Positions 1 to 8,766 of a stretch of 64,000 bases of DNA are shown here, piece after piece. The stretch is from contig JBKQLU010000044.1 of the NCBI GenBank assembly GCA_052326585.1, positions 1 to 64,000 of the forward strand. Direction: 5' to 3'. Origin of the DNA: JAPLJC01 sp052326585 (lineage in GTDB: Bacteria; Desulfobacterota; Desulfobaccia; Desulfobaccales; 0-14-0-80-60-11). Numbering within the stretch: position 1 is the first letter of the stretch; the number at the start of each line of letters is the position of its first letter. Under the pieces are notes generated by a model that had not been told where the DNA came from, ran no database searches, and was given only the letters and a program-made list of their open reading frames with translations. The translations under genes were made by a program, and so were the position numbers.

Positions 1-17
1 CCGAACCACCAAGGATA

Positions 18-665
18 ATGCCCGCGGCCATGAAATTTTCCAAGATTCCCACAGCGACCATCACCCGCCTATCTATCTATTCCAGGTGCCTTGAAGCCTT
101 GTCTCAGGAGGGGGTGAAGATTATCGCCTCGGACAAGCTGGCCCAAAAATGCGGCATCAATCCGGCTCAGATCCGCAAAGACCTGGCTTACTTCGGGGAG
201 TTTGGCATCCGCGGCGTGGGTTCTTTTGTCAGGGAGTTGCTCTTCGAAATTAAACGCATCCTGGGCCTGAATAAGACCTGGAAGATGGCCCTGTTGGGCA
301 TCGGCAACCTGGGCTCCGCCCTGTTGGCCCATCAAAACTTCATCCGCCAGGGTTACGAATTCGTGGCGGTCTTCGACGTGGACCCGGCCAAGGTGGGCCG
401 CCGGCTCCCCAGCGGCCAGAGCATCCATCACATGAACGACCTGGAGAAGGTGATCCGGGAAAAAGGGGTGGAGATCGGGGTGCTGGCCACCCCGGCGGCC
501 AAGGCGCAAATGGCGGCCTTGCGGCTCATCGCCGCGGGCGTCAAGGCCATCCTCAATTTCGCCCCCATCCAGTTGCAGTTGCCGGAAGGCACGGCGGTGG
601 AAAATGTCGACTTCACCGTCAAGCTGGATAATCTCGCCTACAATCTGACCATATCCGAAGGGTAG
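18..665 (+). CDS. rex: Redox-sensing transcriptional repressor Rex
   Basis: Rex represses fermentation and respiration genes and leaves DNA when NADH/NAD+ rises. The N-terminal winged helix (about residues 1-80) has the family signature KIPTATITRLSIYSRCLEAL, then QIRKDLAYFGEFGIRGVGS. The Rossmann NADH domain starts at GIGNLGSALLAH (about 94-105) and the length (215 aa) is normal. A second Met at residue 5 (position 30, MKFSKIP) may be the true start. The gene is followed by an intrinsic terminator, so it is probably monocistronic here. No obvious Rex operator was seen in the window. Confidence 0.95.
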   Translation: MPAAMKFSKIPTATITRLSIYSRCLEALSQEGVKIIASDKLAQKCGINPAQIRKDLAYFGEFGIRGVGSFVRELLFEIKRILGLNKTWKMALLGIGNLGSALLAHQNFIRQGYEFVAVFDVDPAKVGRRLPSGQSIHHMNDLEKVIREKGVEIGVLATPAAKAQMAALRLIAAGVKAILNFAPIQLQLPEGTAVENVDFTVKLDNLAYNLTISEG

Positions 666-764
666 TTGGTTCAATTTCCCCAGGAGGCGACTCGGCTGCC
701 GCGGGCTGCTACATGAATATCCGGAAATGGAGCCTGGGAACCAGAAAAGCTCGCCTGCTAAGAT

Positions 765-798
765 CGCCTGGCACAGCCGCCCCAGGCGGTTTTTTTTT
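765..798 (+). terminator. Intrinsic terminator after rex
   Basis: CGCCTGG (765-771) pairs with CCAGGCG (782-788), followed by a run of nine T (790-798). Confidence 0.85.
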
Positions 799-887
799 GT
801 GGTTCGGCGGGATCTCACCGGGTCGCCCCGAGACATGCATGTTATGCTTAGGGGTACTCCAAAACAGGCGCCCTGAAGGGGAAGACT

Positions 888-1955
888 ATGTCAAGAGTCA
901 TGATCCATCCTGCTACCTATGAGAATGTCCGGCAAGCGGTCGACCGCGCCTTTGAACTTTTCCCCCTGGAAATCCGCGGGAAGAGTGTCTTGATCAAGCC
1001 CAACGTGCTGCGGGTCTCGGAGGCCGCCGAGGGCATCGTCACCCATCCGGCGGTTTTGCGCGCCGTGGTGGAAAAGGTGGAAACCATGGGACCGGCCGCC
1101 ATTGTGGTCGGCGACAATCCCGGTCTGTTTAATTACGGCGCCAATGAGGAGAGCTTTGAAAAGACCGGCCTGATGGAAGCAGCCAAGGGTTATTACCAAA
1201 ACATCGGCGACCATTCCCTCCAGGTGGACTTCAATCCTGATTTCCTGCCCACGGTCAGCCTGTCCCGGATTGTCCGGGAGGCCGACATCATCATCAGTCT
1301 GCCGAAATTCAAGACCCATGGCCTGACGGTCATAACGGGGGCCATCAAGAATAGTTACGGCTTTTTACCCGGGGCCCAAAAGGCCATGCTGCACAAGGCC
1401 GCGGGCAACCCCGAACGCTTCCACGAGGTGATCGTCGAGGTGTTCCAGCTTAGGATCCCCGACTTTTTTCTGGTGGACGCGGTCGTGGGTATGGAGGGCA
1501 ATGGTCCGGCTTCCCCTGACTTGAGGGACATCGGGCTGATCCTGGCCTCTGACAATGCGGTGGCCCTGGATGCCGTCATGGCCACGCTGATGGGTTGTGA
1601 ACCGGGGCAGTTGCTCTTCCTGCGCCGGGCCAGGGAAGCGGGCTTGGGGGACTACGACCTGAGTCGGATTGAGATCATTGGGGAGTTAAAACCGCTGCCC
1701 GGTTTCAAGCTGCCGCCGCTAAGCGGTGAAGCAATCTTTCACAACGAGGCCATGCAGACGGTCATCCAGGCGCGCACGCTCCTGCGCCCCCAGGCTAGTC
1801 CGGATTGGTGCACCGGCTGTGGCACCTGCAGCGAGCAGTGCCCGGTATCGGCTCTGTCCATGTGTGACAACCTGCCCCGGGTGGACCCCGATACCTGCAT
1901 CACCTGCTTTTGCTGCCAGGAAATCTGTCCTGAGAAGGCCATGAGCCTTAAATAG
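888..1955 (+). CDS. DUF362 domain protein with C-terminal 2[4Fe-4S] ferredoxin domain
   Basis: The first 290 residues or so are the DUF362 fold (VLIKPNVLRVSEAAEGIVTH, then a KFKTHGLTVITGAIKN segment). The C terminus carries two ferredoxin clusters: CTGCGTCSEQCP from about residue 308 and CITCFCCQEICP from about residue 337. Such proteins are common in anaerobes and are assumed to pass electrons, but their reaction is not known. The start follows a GGGGAAG ribosome site. It stands alone between the rex terminator and the promoter of the CoA-transferase gene. Confidence 0.85.
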   Translation: MSRVMIHPATYENVRQAVDRAFELFPLEIRGKSVLIKPNVLRVSEAAEGIVTHPAVLRAVVEKVETMGPAAIVVGDNPGLFNYGANEESFEKTGLMEAAKGYYQNIGDHSLQVDFNPDFLPTVSLSRIVREADIIISLPKFKTHGLTVITGAIKNSYGFLPGAQKAMLHKAAGNPERFHEVIVEVFQLRIPDFFLVDAVVGMEGNGPASPDLRDIGLILASDNAVALDAVMATLMGCEPGQLLFLRRAREAGLGDYDLSRIEIIGELKPLPGFKLPPLSGEAIFHNEAMQTVIQARTLLRPQASPDWCTGCGTCSEQCPVSALSMCDNLPRVDPDTCITCFCCQEICPEKAMSLK

Positions 1956-1994
1956 TAAGACCGGGAGGCCTGCCCCGCTAACGCAAAGATTTTC

Positions 1995-2024
1995 TTGACA
2001 GCCGGAGGCTCCTTCCTCTATTAA
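1995..2024 (+). promoter_or_regulatory. Sigma-70-type promoter of the acyl-CoA operon
   Basis: TTGACA (1995-2000), 18-base spacer, TATTAA (2019-2024). It would give a leader of about 150 bases before the CoA-transferase start. Confidence 0.65.
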
Positions 2025-2179
2025 TCACGAGGAGAGCGGCGTTGCCTATTACGAAAAAGAGACCCATCTCAGCCCGTGCCGTGCTGCAGGCGTTTGGCGA
2101 CCTCGAACCGCCGCCGCTTTTTCCCAAACCATGACCCTCCGCGCCGCCGAGGCAAAATCCGGCACCCGGGTTTAAGCGT

Positions 2180-3382
2180 ATGCCTGCCAATCCGCAACCG
2201 TTAAGCGACATCAAGGTCTTGGACCTCTCCCGCGTCCTGGCGGGCCCCTATTGTTCCATGATGCTCGGTGATCTGGGGGCGGAGGTCATCAAGGTGGAGC
2301 TTCCCGAAGCCGGGGACGACACGCGCCACTGGGGGCCTCCGGAGGCAGGCGGGGAGGCCGCTTATTACCTTTGCCTCAACCGCAACAAACGCAGCCTGAC
2401 CGTGAACATGAAGACGGCGCCAGGTCGGGAGATCATCAGGAAGCTGGCCTTGAGGAGTGATATCCTGATCGAAAACTACAAGGTCGGCACCTTGCAGAAA
2501 ATGGGCCTGGGATACGCCGACCTGCGCCGGGAAAATCCGCGTCTCATCTACTGCTCCATTACCGGTTTCGGCCAGAACGGACCCTATAAGGACAAGCCGG
2601 GCTATGACTTCATGATTCAGGGAATGGGGGGGATCATGAGCTTTACCGGAGAGCCGGACGGCCCCCCCATGAAGGTGGGGGTGGCCATTGTCGACATCAC
2701 TGCCGGCCTCTTTGCCACCAGCGCCATTCTGGCGGCGCTGCGCCACCGCGACCTGACCGGCGAGGGGCAGTTTGTCGACATCGCCCTCCTGGATGCAGTC
2801 CTCGCCTGGCTGGCCAACGTGGGCAGCAACTACCTGGTTTCCGGGGAGCTGCCCAGGCGCTATGGCAACGGCCACCCCAATATCGTGCCCTACGAACCCT
2901 TTAAGGCCGGAGACGGGGTCTACTTCGCCCTGGCGGTGGGAAACGACCGCCAGTGGGTCAACTTCTGCAATCTGGCCGGACTCGAACCCCTGGCCCGGGA
3001 CCCCCGGTTTGCCACCAACCCCCAGCGGGTACTGCACCGGGAGGAGTTGATCCCGATCATCGCCGTGAAGATGTTGGAGAAGACCAGCAGCGAATGGCTG
3101 CAGCAGTTGGACGAGCTGAAGATTCCCTGTGGGCCGATCAACACCCTGGACAAGGTCTTTGCCGACCCCCAGGTCAAAGCGCGGCAAATGGTGGCAGAGG
3201 TGCCGCACCCCACCGCCGGTATGGTGAAGCTGGTGGCCAGCCCGATGAAATTTTCCCAAACCCCCTGCCAGATCCAGCGGCACCCGCCGCTGCTGGGGGA
3301 GCATACGGAAGAGGTGCTCAGCGCCGTCCTCGGCTACACCCGGGAAGAAATCGACGCCTTGCGCCAGGAAGGCGCAATTTGA
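2180..3382 (+). CDS. Class III (CaiB/BaiF, Frc family) CoA-transferase
   Basis: Transfers CoA from an acyl-CoA donor to a carboxylic acid, the usual activation step before dehydrogenation. Family signatures are VLDLSRVLAGPYCSMMLGDL at the N terminus, AEVIKVE, and GYDFMIQGMGG with the probable catalytic Asp near residue 143. The length (400 aa) is typical. It is the first gene of a three-gene set with an acyl-CoA dehydrogenase and a crotonase, so it probably activates the acid those enzymes degrade. The substrate cannot be read from the sequence; a succinyl- or acetyl-CoA donor is likely. Confidence 0.9.
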   Translation: MPANPQPLSDIKVLDLSRVLAGPYCSMMLGDLGAEVIKVELPEAGDDTRHWGPPEAGGEAAYYLCLNRNKRSLTVNMKTAPGREIIRKLALRSDILIENYKVGTLQKMGLGYADLRRENPRLIYCSITGFGQNGPYKDKPGYDFMIQGMGGIMSFTGEPDGPPMKVGVAIVDITAGLFATSAILAALRHRDLTGEGQFVDIALLDAVLAWLANVGSNYLVSGELPRRYGNGHPNIVPYEPFKAGDGVYFALAVGNDRQWVNFCNLAGLEPLARDPRFATNPQRVLHREELIPIIAVKMLEKTSSEWLQQLDELKIPCGPINTLDKVFADPQVKARQMVAEVPHPTAGMVKLVASPMKFSQTPCQIQRHPPLLGEHTEEVLSAVLGYTREEIDALRQEGAI

Positions 3383-3488
3383 GCCGCCGCCTCTCCGGCC
3401 GCAAGGGCGCCGCCGGCTGTGCCGGAGCAATTATCGGGCCTCAAAGTCTCATATCTGGGATATTTCCAAAATGGGGAGGAGATGAAGC

Positions 3489-4646
3489 ATGGACTTTAAT
3501 TTGACCGAGGAGCAACGCCTGGTGCAGGAACAGGCCCGCCGCTTTGCGGAAAATGAAATCCGGCCGACGATGGCGGCTGATGAAAAGGAGCATCGCTTTC
3601 GTCCGGAACTGGTGCGCCAGATGGGGGAATTGGGCTTTTTCGGGTGCGCCCTGCCGGAAGCCTACGGCGGCAACGGCATGGGCTTTCTGGAGTCGGTCCT
3701 CATGGCCGAGCAGATTGCCAAGGTGTCCCCTTCCTGGCGCTTGCCCTTCAATATGCAGAACCTCGGCACGTCCCTGACCGTTAACCAATTCGGCTCTGAA
3801 GAGCAGAAGCGGGCCTATCTCCCTGGATGGATCTCCGGGGAAAAGATGGGATTTTTCGCCATCACCGAACCCAATACCGGCTCGGATGTGGTAGCCATGG
3901 GGACTACCGCCAAGGACCAGGGGGATCACTGGGAAATAAACGGGCAGAAGATGTGGATCAGCAATGCCTCCGTGGGCGATGCCGGGCTGGTCTATGCCTT
4001 CACGGACCGGGAGAAGAAATATAAGGGGCTGACCTGTTTCATCGTGGATCTGAAGAAGACCCCGGGGGTCACCACCAGGGCGATTGAAACCAAGCTGGGC
4101 CTCTACTGCGCCCCTACCGGGGAAATCTCTTTCGAGGGGGCCAAGGTCGCCAAGGACGCGGTGGTGGGTCAGCCGGGCGAGGGTTTTCAAATCTGCATGT
4201 GGATGCTTAACAATACCCGGCTGGGTTGCGCCGCCGGGGGCTTGGGGGTGTCCGGCGCCTGCGTCGATTTGGCGATTCAGTACGCCAATGAAAGGACCCA
4301 GTTCGGCCAGGCGATTGCCAAGTTCCAGATGGTGCAGGCCCAGATCGCCGACATGGTGGCCGAACATCAAGCCGCGCAATTGCTGGTGTACCGGGCCGCG
4401 TTTCTCAAGGATCAGGGCCAGTCCAATCAGATGCAGACTTCCATTGCCAAGCTCTTTGCCTCGGAAGCCGCGGTGCACGCGGCCAATGAAGCCATGAAAA
4501 TTTTCGGTTCCTACGGCTTTTCCACGGAGTACCCCATCGAGCGTTTCTATCGGGACGCCAAGTCACTGCAGGTGGTGGAGGGAACCTCCAACATTCAGAA
4601 ACTCATCATTGCCGGCATTGCCTGCGGGCATCAGCCTAACCGCTGA
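3489..4646 (+). CDS. Acyl-CoA dehydrogenase
   Basis: FAD enzyme that puts a double bond into an acyl-CoA and passes electrons to ETF. The N-terminal helical domain starts MDFNLTEEQRLVQEQ, the middle domain has FFAITEPNTGSDVVAM, and the C-terminal domain ends in VVEGTSNIQK, where Glu (about residue 364) is at the usual catalytic base position. The length (385 aa) is normal. It has a strong GGGAGGAG ribosome site. It lies between a CoA-transferase and an enoyl-CoA hydratase-like gene; no etfAB is in the window. Confidence 0.93.
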   Translation: MDFNLTEEQRLVQEQARRFAENEIRPTMAADEKEHRFRPELVRQMGELGFFGCALPEAYGGNGMGFLESVLMAEQIAKVSPSWRLPFNMQNLGTSLTVNQFGSEEQKRAYLPGWISGEKMGFFAITEPNTGSDVVAMGTTAKDQGDHWEINGQKMWISNASVGDAGLVYAFTDREKKYKGLTCFIVDLKKTPGVTTRAIETKLGLYCAPTGEISFEGAKVAKDAVVGQPGEGFQICMWMLNNTRLGCAAGGLGVSGACVDLAIQYANERTQFGQAIAKFQMVQAQIADMVAEHQAAQLLVYRAAFLKDQGQSNQMQTSIAKLFASEAAVHAANEAMKIFGSYGFSTEYPIERFYRDAKSLQVVEGTSNIQKLIIAGIACGHQPNR

Positions 4647-4661
4647 GCCGGGGGCCGGCTC
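4645..4661 (+). other. Short hairpin between acyl-CoA dehydrogenase and crotonase genes
   Basis: GAGCCGG and CCGGCTC form a perfect 7-bp stem with loop GGG immediately at the 3' end of the dehydrogenase gene. No T-run follows, so it may act as an RNA-stability or processing element rather than a terminator. Confidence 0.4.
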
Positions 4662-4725
4662 AATCCCGGGGCTAACTTAGGGTTGCGCTTCCTAGCGGAA
4701 CCTTCGATAACGGGGGCAGAACAGC

Positions 4726-5526
4726 ATGGAATATCGAGACATTATCTTCGAACAAAAGGGAAATATCGCCATTGTCACCTTAAACCGGCCGGATGTGCGC
4801 AACACCGTCACCGAAAAGGAGATCATCGCGGAGATCGTGGACGCCTGCCAGCGCGTGCAGGAGGACCACTCCATCAGTGTCATGATCCTCACGGCGGCGG
4901 GCACGGCTTTTTCGGCCGGGGGCAATGTCAAGGATATGTATAACAAGGTGGGAACCTTCGCCGGGGACCCGGATCAGGTGCGCGACGGTTACCGCCAGGG
5001 TATCCAGAGGATTCCCCTGGCCTTTCAGCGCCTGGATGTACCGACCATCGCCGCGGTGAACGGGCCGGCCATCGGCGCCGGCTGCGATTTGACCTGCATG
5101 TGCGACATCCGCATCGCCAGCGACAAGGCCCGTTTCGGTGAGACCTTCGCTTCGGTGGGCCTCATCCCCGGCGATGGCGGCACCTTTCTCCTGCCGCGCC
5201 TCATCGGCTACTCCAAGGCCATGGAGTTGGCCTTCACCTGCCGGGTGATCGACGCCGCCGAGGCCCTGCGCCTCGGACTGGTGAGCGAAGTGGTGCCCCC
5301 GGACAGGCTGCTGGCGCGGTCCCTGGAAATTGCCGCAGAGATCGCCAAACAGCCCGGCCGGATTCTGCGCCTGGCCAAGCGCCTCTTCAGCCTGACCCAG
5401 GGGAAAAGCCTGGAAGAGACCCTGGAAATCTCCGCCTCCTTGCAGGCCCTCTGTCACCATACGCCGGAGCACATGCAGGCCCTGGAAGCCTTCTTTGCCA
5501 GGCAGAAGGAGCGGACCTCCAAGTAG
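4726..5526 (+). CDS. Enoyl-CoA hydratase/isomerase (crotonase) family protein
   Basis: Crotonase fold with the oxyanion-hole segments AGTAFSAGGNVKDM and AAVNGPAIGAGCDLTCMCDI. The two Glu of classical enoyl-CoA hydratase appear to be Asp (in GAGCDL) and Phe (in GETFASVG), while IPGDGG carries an Asp as in PaaG-like isomerases and other crotonases. It may therefore be an isomerase or a specialised hydratase. It is the last gene of the CoA-transferase/dehydrogenase set. The assignment to the fold is firm; the exact reaction is not. Confidence 0.85.
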   Translation: MEYRDIIFEQKGNIAIVTLNRPDVRNTVTEKEIIAEIVDACQRVQEDHSISVMILTAAGTAFSAGGNVKDMYNKVGTFAGDPDQVRDGYRQGIQRIPLAFQRLDVPTIAAVNGPAIGAGCDLTCMCDIRIASDKARFGETFASVGLIPGDGGTFLLPRLIGYSKAMELAFTCRVIDAAEALRLGLVSEVVPPDRLLARSLEIAAEIAKQPGRILRLAKRLFSLTQGKSLEETLEISASLQALCHHTPEHMQALEAFFARQKERTSK

Positions 5527-5570
5527 CGGCTGACCCTTTTAGTGCAAAGTTCAAAGTTCAAAGTTCCAGG

Positions 5571-5930
5571 CTAAAGGCGCCTGGGGTCAACTTGAGACCT
5601 CTGCGAAAGTCCCCATTTTTTGTCATTCTGAGGGAGCGACGCCACCGAAGAATCTAGATCCTTCGCTGCGCTCAGGATGAACAAGGTTGGTTTGCGCAGT
5701 TGTTTTTTTACGCAGAAGTCTCCAGGTGCGAGGTTCAAGGCTAAAGAGGCCTGCGGTCAACTTTGGACCTCTGCGAAAGTCCCCATTTTTTGTCATTCTG
5801 AGGGAGCGGCGCCACCGATGAATCTAGATCCTTCGCTGCGCTCAGGATGACAGGTTTTTTTGCGCAGTTGTTTTTTTACGCAGAAGTCTCCAGGTGCGGG
5901 GTTCAAGGCTAAAGGCGCCTGGGGTCAACT
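5571..5930. repeat. Tandem direct repeat, about 170-bp unit, in an intergenic gap
   Basis: Two near-identical units (5571-5740 and 5741-5908) and the start of a third (5909-5930). Each begins CTAAAG-GGCCTG-GGTCAACTT and contains an imperfect palindrome running from TGTCATTCTGAGGGAGCG to CGCTGCGCTCAGGATGACA, a REP-like form. It fills the space between the convergent crotonase and stress-protein genes. No coding potential is seen. Confidence 0.85.
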
Positions 5931-5939
5931 TTGAACTGT

Positions 5940-6332
5940 TCAGCCGATAGTGGACACCGGGCAAGCGGCTTTCAGGATCACATCCTGAGCGGTGGAGCCG
6001 AACAGGACCTTACCCAGCTTCGATTTCTTCCAAATGCCGACCAGGATCTCGTCGGCGCCGATTTCCTGGGCAAACTGGACCACATCATCCCCGGAGCTCA
6101 GGCCGCGCACCAGCAGATGCGTCTCCGCGGCAATCCCTTTTTCCGCCAGCAGTGCGGCGGCCCGATCCAGGTCGGTCCTGGCCTGCTCGATGGCCTCCTC
6201 CGGGGTGTCGACGCCGCCGACCAGGGAAGTTACCAGATAGACCTGCGCCGCGGACTGCCGGGCTCGCTCGACGGCCTGGGCCAGAACCTTTTCGCCGATT
6301 TCCGAGGCACGATAAGCGACCACCAGTTTCAT
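5940..6332 (-). CDS. Universal stress protein (UspA family)
   Basis: Single Usp domain of 130 aa starting MKLVVAYRASEIGEK, with the nucleotide-binding tail GKVLFGSTAQDVIL and final ACPVSTIG. It is the last gene of the Liv-type transporter operon, 24 bases after the ATPase gene. The role in the operon is not evident; Usp genes often accompany transporters in anaerobes. Confidence 0.85.
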   Translation of the reverse strand: MKLVVAYRASEIGEKVLAQAVERARQSAAQVYLVTSLVGGVDTPEEAIEQARTDLDRAAALLAEKGIAAETHLLVRGLSSGDDVVQFAQEIGADEILVGIWKKSKLGKVLFGSTAQDVILKAACPVSTIG

Positions 6333-6356
6333 AGGAACTCCCTTCTTGGGGCAGCC

Positions 6357-7832
6357 TCAAACCAGAGACTTTTCGCCCTCCTCTTTAATAAAAGCGCCGG
6401 CAGTGCCTCCCCAGGTGATGCTGCCATGCTCCAGCAGATAGATCCTCTGGGAATGCTTCAGGGCAAAATGGAGATTCTGCTCACCCAGCAAGATCGTCAC
6501 GCCCATTTTCTCGTGGAGCGCGGCCAGGGTCTCGGAAATCGTGTCGAGCACCACGGGCGCCAGCCCCAGGGTCGGCTCATCGAGGATCAGCAGGGAGGGT
6601 TTCTGCATCATGGCCCTGCCGATGGTCAACATCTGCTGCTCGCCGCCTGAGAGGGTGTAGGCCGTCTGCGCCAGGCGCTCTTTTAATATCGGGAAAAGCT
6701 CATAAATATAAGCCAACCTCTCTTGCAGCGCCGCGGGCTTCAACCGGTCGCCGCCCAACTCCAAATTTTCCTTGACGGTCAGGTAGCGGAACAACTCTCT
6801 GGTCTCCGGCGCAAAGGCAATCCCCAGCCTGACAATCTGGGCAGTGGTTAAATTTTTGGTGGACCGGCCCTGCCATTTCACCTCGCCCTGGTAGTCGACG
6901 ATACCCAGGATAGCTTTCAGCAGGCTCGATTTGCCGGCGCCGTTGAGCCCGACCAGAGAAACAAACTCCCCTGGGTTGATGCTGATCTGCACCTTCCGGA
7001 GAATCTCGGCCGGCCCATAACGGATCGAGCCAATGTTAAGGTCCAAAAGCGGCTCCTGGCTCAAGGAACCGCTTTTGGCGGCGGCCTGGCATTGCTCCCC
7101 GGCATCCATACTCTTGCCGATAAAGACCCGGCGGACCTCCTTATCGGCAATGACCTCATCGGGCTTGCCTTCGGCGATCTTGTTACCCACGTACAAGGCA
7201 ATAATCTTATCGACAAAATTATAGACTGCCTTGACGTTATGATCCACCAGCACAATGGCTTGATCCCGCTTCCGGATGGAGAGGATCAGGCCGGCCAGTT
7301 CGGCGATCTCGGAGGGCGTCAAACCGGCAAAAGGTTCGTCCAAGAGCAACAACCTGGGGTTGAGGGCCAGGGCCTTGGCCAGCTCCATTCTGCGGATATG
7401 CCCAAAGGGCAAGGCGGAGGGGTAGGAGTCGGCGACGTCTGCTAAACCGACCAACGCCGCGATCTCCCTGGCTTTGGCCTCCAAATCACCCGGGTAATAG
7501 AAATTGAACAATCGGTCGGGCAAGATGGAGAGTTTAATATTATCCAAAACTGTTTGCCGCATTAACGGTCGGGAATGCTGGAAGACGATGGCAATGCCGT
7601 TTTTTATTCTCTTATGGATGGGCCAGTCCTGAATCTCTTCCCCGGCAAAGCGGATGGTGCCGCGGTTGGGTTTATGGACGCCCATCAGCAGACCCAGTAA
7701 GGTAGATTTTCCCGAGCCATTGGGCCCGATCAAGCCGATGATCTCCCCCATCTCCACGTTGAAATTGACATTATTGACCGCGTGGATGCCGCCAAATCTC
7801 TTCTGCAAATCGAGGGCTTCAAGTAGTGGCAT
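6357..7832 (-). CDS. Fused LivG-LivF branched-chain-type ABC transporter ATPase
   Basis: Two complete ABC ATPase domains in one 491-residue chain. Domain 1 has Walker A GPNGSGKST (near residue 37) and Walker B LLLLDEPFAG, with a degenerate signature LPFGHIRRME. Domain 2 (from about residue 255) has GLNGAGKSS, LSGGEQQM and LLILDEPTLG. Domain 1 resembles LivG and domain 2 LivF. The start MPLLEALDL was chosen because upstream codons of the open frame are antisense-free shadow of livM; the ATG lies two bases after the livM stop. LivG and LivF are normally separate proteins, so the fusion is unusual. Confidence 0.9.
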   Translation of the reverse strand: MPLLEALDLQKRFGGIHAVNNVNFNVEMGEIIGLIGPNGSGKSTLLGLLMGVHKPNRGTIRFAGEEIQDWPIHKRIKNGIAIVFQHSRPLMRQTVLDNIKLSILPDRLFNFYYPGDLEAKAREIAALVGLADVADSYPSALPFGHIRRMELAKALALNPRLLLLDEPFAGLTPSEIAELAGLILSIRKRDQAIVLVDHNVKAVYNFVDKIIALYVGNKIAEGKPDEVIADKEVRRVFIGKSMDAGEQCQAAAKSGSLSQEPLLDLNIGSIRYGPAEILRKVQISINPGEFVSLVGLNGAGKSSLLKAILGIVDYQGEVKWQGRSTKNLTTAQIVRLGIAFAPETRELFRYLTVKENLELGGDRLKPAALQERLAYIYELFPILKERLAQTAYTLSGGEQQMLTIGRAMMQKPSLLILDEPTLGLAPVVLDTISETLAALHEKMGVTILLGEQNLHFALKHSQRIYLLEHGSITWGGTAGAFIKEEGEKSLV

Positions 7833-7834
7833 AG

Positions 7835-8755
7835 TTATGCCTTCCTTAAGAGCATGCCGGCAATCCCGTCGGGAAAAAAGAGCAGGATAATCAAAGCAAA
7901 GAGAGAAACCACCGCATAATCGAGTTGGCCCAGGTATTGGAGCCATTGGCCGGTTAGGATGATAAATAGAGAACCGAGGATGGGCCCGATAATGGAGCGT
8001 CTGCCGCCGATAATGACCGCAATGATAATCTGCAGGACCACGGAGATGGATACCACCACGCTCACGGAGGCGGTGCCCAGATAGAAAACCAGCAGCGCCC
8101 CGGCTAAACCTGAAAAAAAGGCGCTGACGCCGAAGGCCAGGACCTTGTACTTGGTCAGGTTGAACCCTAAACTCTCCGCGGCTATGGGGTCCTGAGCGCC
8201 GGCCTGTAAAATGAGACCGATGGGCGAGGAGGCGATGGCCAGGAAAATAACCGCGCTGACGACCATAAAGACCAAGGCCAAATAGTAATTGACCTGATTG
8301 CTGGCAGCCAGCGTGCCGGGAAGCGAGAGGCCGATCTCCCCGCCGGTATATTGAGCAAAGATCGTGATGACCTGGTCCAGGATCAGCACCGAGACGAGGG
8401 TGATCAAACCGAAATAAGGCCCCCGGAGCCGCAACGCCGGCGCCACCAGCAACAGGCCGGCGATGACCGCCACACTGGTTCCCAGGATGATGCAAATTAC
8501 CACCGGCAAGCCGGTATTGACATTGAACAGCGCCGCGGTGTAAGCGCCCACGCCGATGAGGAAGGTGGGGCCAAAATTGACCTCACCGGAATAGCCGAAG
8601 AGCAGATCCCAGGACATGGCGAAAACCGAGAAATAGAGGGCGATAGTTAAGGTGCCCAGGAGATAGAGTGATAAGAACTGGGGCAGAAAGGCGAAGGCGA
8701 TGATGGGGATCAGGCCAAACTTAAGGATAGTGCTCCTGGAGAGTTGTAATTGCAT
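7835..8755 (-). CDS. LivM-type ABC transporter permease
   Basis: Inner-membrane permease of 306 aa with about eight to ten hydrophobic segments and the family stretch FAMSWDLLFGYSGEVNFGP. It would pair with the LivH-type permease encoded 11 bases upstream and be driven by the fused ATPase. The nearby acyl-CoA genes suggest that the substrate may be an organic acid rather than an amino acid, but this is inference. Confidence 0.92.
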   Translation of the reverse strand: MQLQLSRSTILKFGLIPIIAFAFLPQFLSLYLLGTLTIALYFSVFAMSWDLLFGYSGEVNFGPTFLIGVGAYTAALFNVNTGLPVVICIILGTSVAVIAGLLLVAPALRLRGPYFGLITLVSVLILDQVITIFAQYTGGEIGLSLPGTLAASNQVNYYLALVFMVVSAVIFLAIASSPIGLILQAGAQDPIAAESLGFNLTKYKVLAFGVSAFFSGLAGALLVFYLGTASVSVVVSISVVLQIIIAVIIGGRRSIIGPILGSLFIILTGQWLQYLGQLDYAVVSLFALIILLFFPDGIAGMLLRKA

Positions 8756-8766
8756 AGGCTCTGGTC

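Noticed and set aside
713..922. 69-codon frame between rex and the DUF362 gene
   Set aside because: It covers the rex terminator and overlaps the DUF362 start.
7833..8495. N-terminal extension of the fused ATPase frame
   Set aside because: It overlaps livM in another frame and has no ABC similarity; the ATG at 7832 directly follows the livM stop.
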